From the NCBI GenBank assembly GCA_029531795.1, contig JAPEIS010000004.1, forward strand, positions 2,108,001 to 2,172,000: a DNA stretch of 64,000 nt. Reading direction: 5' to 3'. The notes under the pieces were generated by a model. That model searched no databases and had not been told where the DNA came from. It worked only from the letters and a program-made list of their open reading frames with translations. Source of the stretch: Sclerotinia nivalis (lineage: Eukaryota > Ascomycota > Leotiomycetes > Helotiales > Sclerotiniaceae). Positions within the stretch are counted from its first letter, which is position 1. Each line of letters starts with the position of its first letter. Made by a program: the position numbers and the translations under genes. Shown here piece after piece: positions 61,182 to 64,000 of this stretch.

Positions 61182-62606
61182 TTATTCAATAGTTAAGATC
61201 CATCCATTGTCTTCACGTTCATTCTTTCCATTCAGACCACCCCACAAGAGAATACCTCTGGAGTCAGCATCACCCATTGACGAACTTGCGAACCATCCAC
61301 GTTCGCCGGGCACAAGCTTCCTAACATCATCACCTTCAAACCCCTCTGAATCAGAAACAACTATTTGGCTCCAAAGACCTTCACCAGTTTGTCGTCCCAG
61401 TGCTTGCCAGGTAGCATCTTTGAAACTTGCCGCAGACATGCCTTGGGGAGGACATTGGAATGCCCAGACATCACTCCAAAACTTGCCAGCTCCATCATGA
61501 CCTTGGCTACCTGGATCTTTTTCACCAAGTAAGAGGATTAAATATTCTCTGCCCATGCCTACAAAATGTCAGTTATCGCTCCATAAATAGTATAAATCGA
61601 CCGCCAATACTAAACATCGAGAAGCATAAATCAGGAACTAACCAGTATTGATGGTATGCATGCCGGCCACACTTCGATGGCCAGGGTGTTTCATACTCTC
61701 TTCTTCAAAGTTTAAGGTTTCCCAATCTCCCTTCGGGGCGACTCCCAATTCACCCGAACCAGATTTGTCGTTGAAAGTTTCGAGGGCCAATTCCAAAATA
61801 TCTAGATAGGCTCCCTCCTCACTCTCGCCATTAAAACCGCCATATCGATAGATCCTCTGTTTTGAAACTGCAAGTGATGTGCCACCTCTGGGCTTTCCTG
61901 GAGCTGAAGGGAATTCCTTCCATGTACGGCTTTGAACATCAAATGCCCAAAGATCATTTGTTCGTCCAGAAACAGGACATCCTGCGTGGACGAAAAATGT
62001 TCCATGACCGCCTTGCTCATCATCAGTCTTAGCTCCCTCTGCAATTATTCCAATCTTGGTTTCATCGATAGCCTGATCGAAATCCACACTCTTCGTATTT
62101 GATGGCTCGGGCTTTTCAATAGCAACACTCGAATGGTAGGATCGCGCAGCAGGGAAAGGAGTGCCAGAGACTGGATCTAAGAAAGACCATCTATCTGTCC
62201 TTGTATCGTAGACCCAAACTCTGCCATTTTCCTCGAGAGGTTTCATGTCTTTGCCACCTCTTCCACCAAAGATGAAGATTCGCTCTCCAATAACTCCTGC
62301 CGTATGTCCTACTCTCTTCTCGGGAACTTCTCCACCATTATGCTTAGGCTTGGCAGGTATAGCTCGGTAATCGGCGCTGGTGACCGTGCCAGAAGGGAGG
62401 ATGATGATGTGCATGTCATTGTCGACGGGTTCGCGTGGATTGATTTCACCTCCGAATATGTATGCTCGACCGGCGACGACTGCGACAGAGTGAGATGATC
62501 TTGGGAGTTGAACTCCATTAATGCGATTCCATTTCGCCTTGAGGGGATATGTGTTCTGGAAGAGGCCGTGAGTGATCTTTGTAGCTGTTGCTCCGATTTC
62601 CATCAT
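61182..62606 (-). CDS. Kelch-repeat protein
   Basis: Two exons (61643-62606 and 61182-61558) give 446 residues. The first two codons are both ATG. At least five Kelch blades are seen, each with a GG pair and spaced Tyr/Trp: RSSHSVAVVAGRAYIFGGEI, KRVGHTAGVIGERIFIFGGRGG, RVWVYDTRTDRWSFLDPV, FVHAGCPVSGRTNDLWAFDVQSRTW, and GGTSLAVSKQRIYRYGGFNG. A last blade follows the intron (REYLILLLGEKDP; FWSDVWAFQCP). Kelch propellers bind partners in many contexts. No other domain is seen, so its role is unknown. The intron has an unusual donor (GTTAGT). The frame is intact. Confidence 0.85.
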
Positions 62607-63478
62607 TTTGAAATTAAATTGCGATCAAGGAAAAGGTCAAGTAGCTTGATCAACGTGTAAAACAAAATAGTTGAAAGACAATAGTATAAACTCGAGGTTT
62701 ATAATGAGTATGTCAAAGACTTACGATATTGAAATAGATAGCAACAAACCTGAACGTAATTGTGTAAATGATATGATATGATATGATATGATATGATATG
62801 ACATTCATTCACCATGTCCGAAGGGATGGCCAAGGAAAGTGGTTCGAGATCTTAAGCAATACGTCAGTCCATGAGCTCCAGGGTATTTCTGGCGTGAAGG
62901 TGGGGTACCCAGGTAGCTCTAGCTCTAGGTACTAGGTAGCTTCTTCAGCCCCTGATATCAGTGAGTAAGGCCCCGCAAGCCAACTCCTTCTTAGCACCAT
63001 TAATAGTTTTTCGTTTTTTAAACATTCGAAGAAAGCTCCCGTCTTGTCAATTACCGTATTCTTTTAGAAAATTGAGATAAGTTGATATGGGTTAGGGTTC
63101 GTATTATCTTTGGAGTTTCCCTGATTCGTTCGTTGAATGAGAGGTAATCAACTACCTGATATTTCAACAAAATAGTTTCTATATTCAAACGAGAGGCTCA
63201 AAATCAGCCCCAATTAAAAGTACTTTAATTGGCCCTAAAATTAAGCATCCCTACTTAATGCATCTCAATGTTCCAAATCTTTGGCCTCACTGTGTTACAT
63301 AGCTGGATTGATACCATTGTACTATCGTGGGCCTAGATGCTATTAGGGGTGACTAATCCAGTTAGGTAATGCTCAAAGGAATAAGAACATTCATTGGAAC
63401 ACAAACTTCATCTGAATTCGGTACCACATACCCATACTATCACCGTCTTCTCTTAGCAAAGAAAAGAGATGATATCCA
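62607..63478. other. Divergent promoter region of Kelch and OMA1 genes
   Basis: The Kelch gene (minus) and the OMA1-like gene (plus) are read away from each other. It contains a GATAT microsatellite at 62767-62800 and AT-rich sequence. No gene is seen. Confidence 0.5.
62767..62800. repeat. GATAT microsatellite
   Basis: About six tandem copies of the five-base unit TGATA in an AT-rich intergenic region. Confidence 0.9.
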
Positions 63479-64000
63479 GATCTATCTTGCGAAGTTCACC
63501 ACTTCGCAACACGATCGCACGCTCTGCTAACACGTCCTCACTGCCTTTTACTCAATATAAGATACCAAGATGGCCGTATCCATCTTTGAATCCACCCTCT
63601 TCGCGCGGTTATCAGGGGCGCAGGCAGAAATACTACAGGTTCGATCCTAATGAAGCTCGAAATGCACGCCCCCTCATCACCGATGAACATATCAAAACCT
63701 TCTCCAAACATCCTGCCTTACACTCATTTATAGCCATATTAGTTGCCGGTGGCGTAGTAGTTTATATTAGCAATATCGAAGATGTCCCAGTTTCTGGAAG
63801 GAGACGGTTCAACATATACAGCCCACAGGACATGGAAAGAGAAGGGCAGATGATGTATCGACAGATCTTGCAGCAGTATCGCGCACGTATTCTTCCCGAT
63901 TGGGACAAAAGAACCATGATGGTGCAAAGAGTTATGAGTCGATTAATACCTGCGAGTGGCATCGACAACGTAAATTGGGAAGTGAATGTCATAGACTCCG
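63479..64000 (+). CDS. OMA1: Mitochondrial zinc metallopeptidase Oma1, 5' part
   Basis: The frame runs from ATG 63479 to the window edge, 174 codons, and is truncated there. The start MISRSILRSSPLRNTIARSAN is a basic, serine-rich mitochondrial presequence. A hydrophobic helix (FIAILVAGGVVVYI) follows, then the conserved IEDVPVSGRRRFNIYSPQDMEREGQ and a QQYRARILPDWDKRTMMVQRVM segment typical of Oma1. The zinc-binding HExxH motif lies beyond the window, so it cannot be checked. Oma1 is an inner-membrane stress-activated protease that cleaves misfolded proteins and, in animals, OPA1. No intron is seen within the part given. Confidence 0.88.

Overview
The window is nuclear DNA of a filamentous ascomycete. 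The evidence is many short (about 45-80 bp) GT-AG introns, single-gene transcription units on both strands, and Pezizomycotina-type gene families: rhodopsin-domain membrane protein, DPR-repeat dehydrin-like protein, Celp0028-like secreted protein, bZIP plus DUF3425 factor. A plant-associated Leotiomycete of the Botrytis/Sclerotinia kind is my best guess, but that placement is inference. I saw no rRNA, tRNA or CRISPR array.

Layout. 1-14.6 kb is accessory and gene-poor: an F-box-like protein (1.5-2.7 kb), a dehydrin-like protein (3.7-4.7 kb), a rhodopsin-domain protein (7.0-8.3 kb), a badly decayed type-B carboxylesterase (9.7-11.7 kb), and two small secreted proteins that look like effector candidates (12.1-12.6 and 13.9-14.6 kb). 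15.1-25.5 kb is a dense housekeeping block: DIM1, TSR1 and UTP7 (three small-subunit ribosome biogenesis factors, with TSR1 and UTP7 head to head), then the urease accessory GTPase UreG and adenylosuccinate synthetase.

25.9-44.6 kb is again accessory: a broken CYP52-like P450, 3.7 kb with no recognisable gene, an intact MFS pump, an oxidoreductase and a phosphotransferase each with one in-frame stop, a secreted alpha/beta hydrolase, a second MFS transporter, and a thioesterase-fold protein. 45.1-55.7 kb holds a tRNA pseudouridine synthase, a bZIP factor and an ERCC6L2-like SNF2 ATPase. After a second broken P450 (57.5-59.6 kb), the window ends with a zinc deaminase, a Kelch protein and the 5' part of the mitochondrial protease OMA1.

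How it fits together. The housekeeping genes are all intact, whereas five accessory enzyme genes carry stops or frameshifts. Several of those changes are compatible with C-to-T decay (RIP-like), while others fall in G/C homopolymers and could be sequence errors. The strongest non-coding signals are a 186 bp element with long inverted termini at 51.3 kb, a near-perfect 44 bp hairpin at 44.9 kb, palindromic repeats at 38.0-38.3 and 57.2-57.3 kb, and RRPE-like elements in the TSR1/UTP7 divergent promoter. I did not find a clearly novel multi-gene system. The nearest candidate is the partly decayed P450/MFS/oxidoreductase/kinase/hydrolase/MFS run at 26-43 kb.
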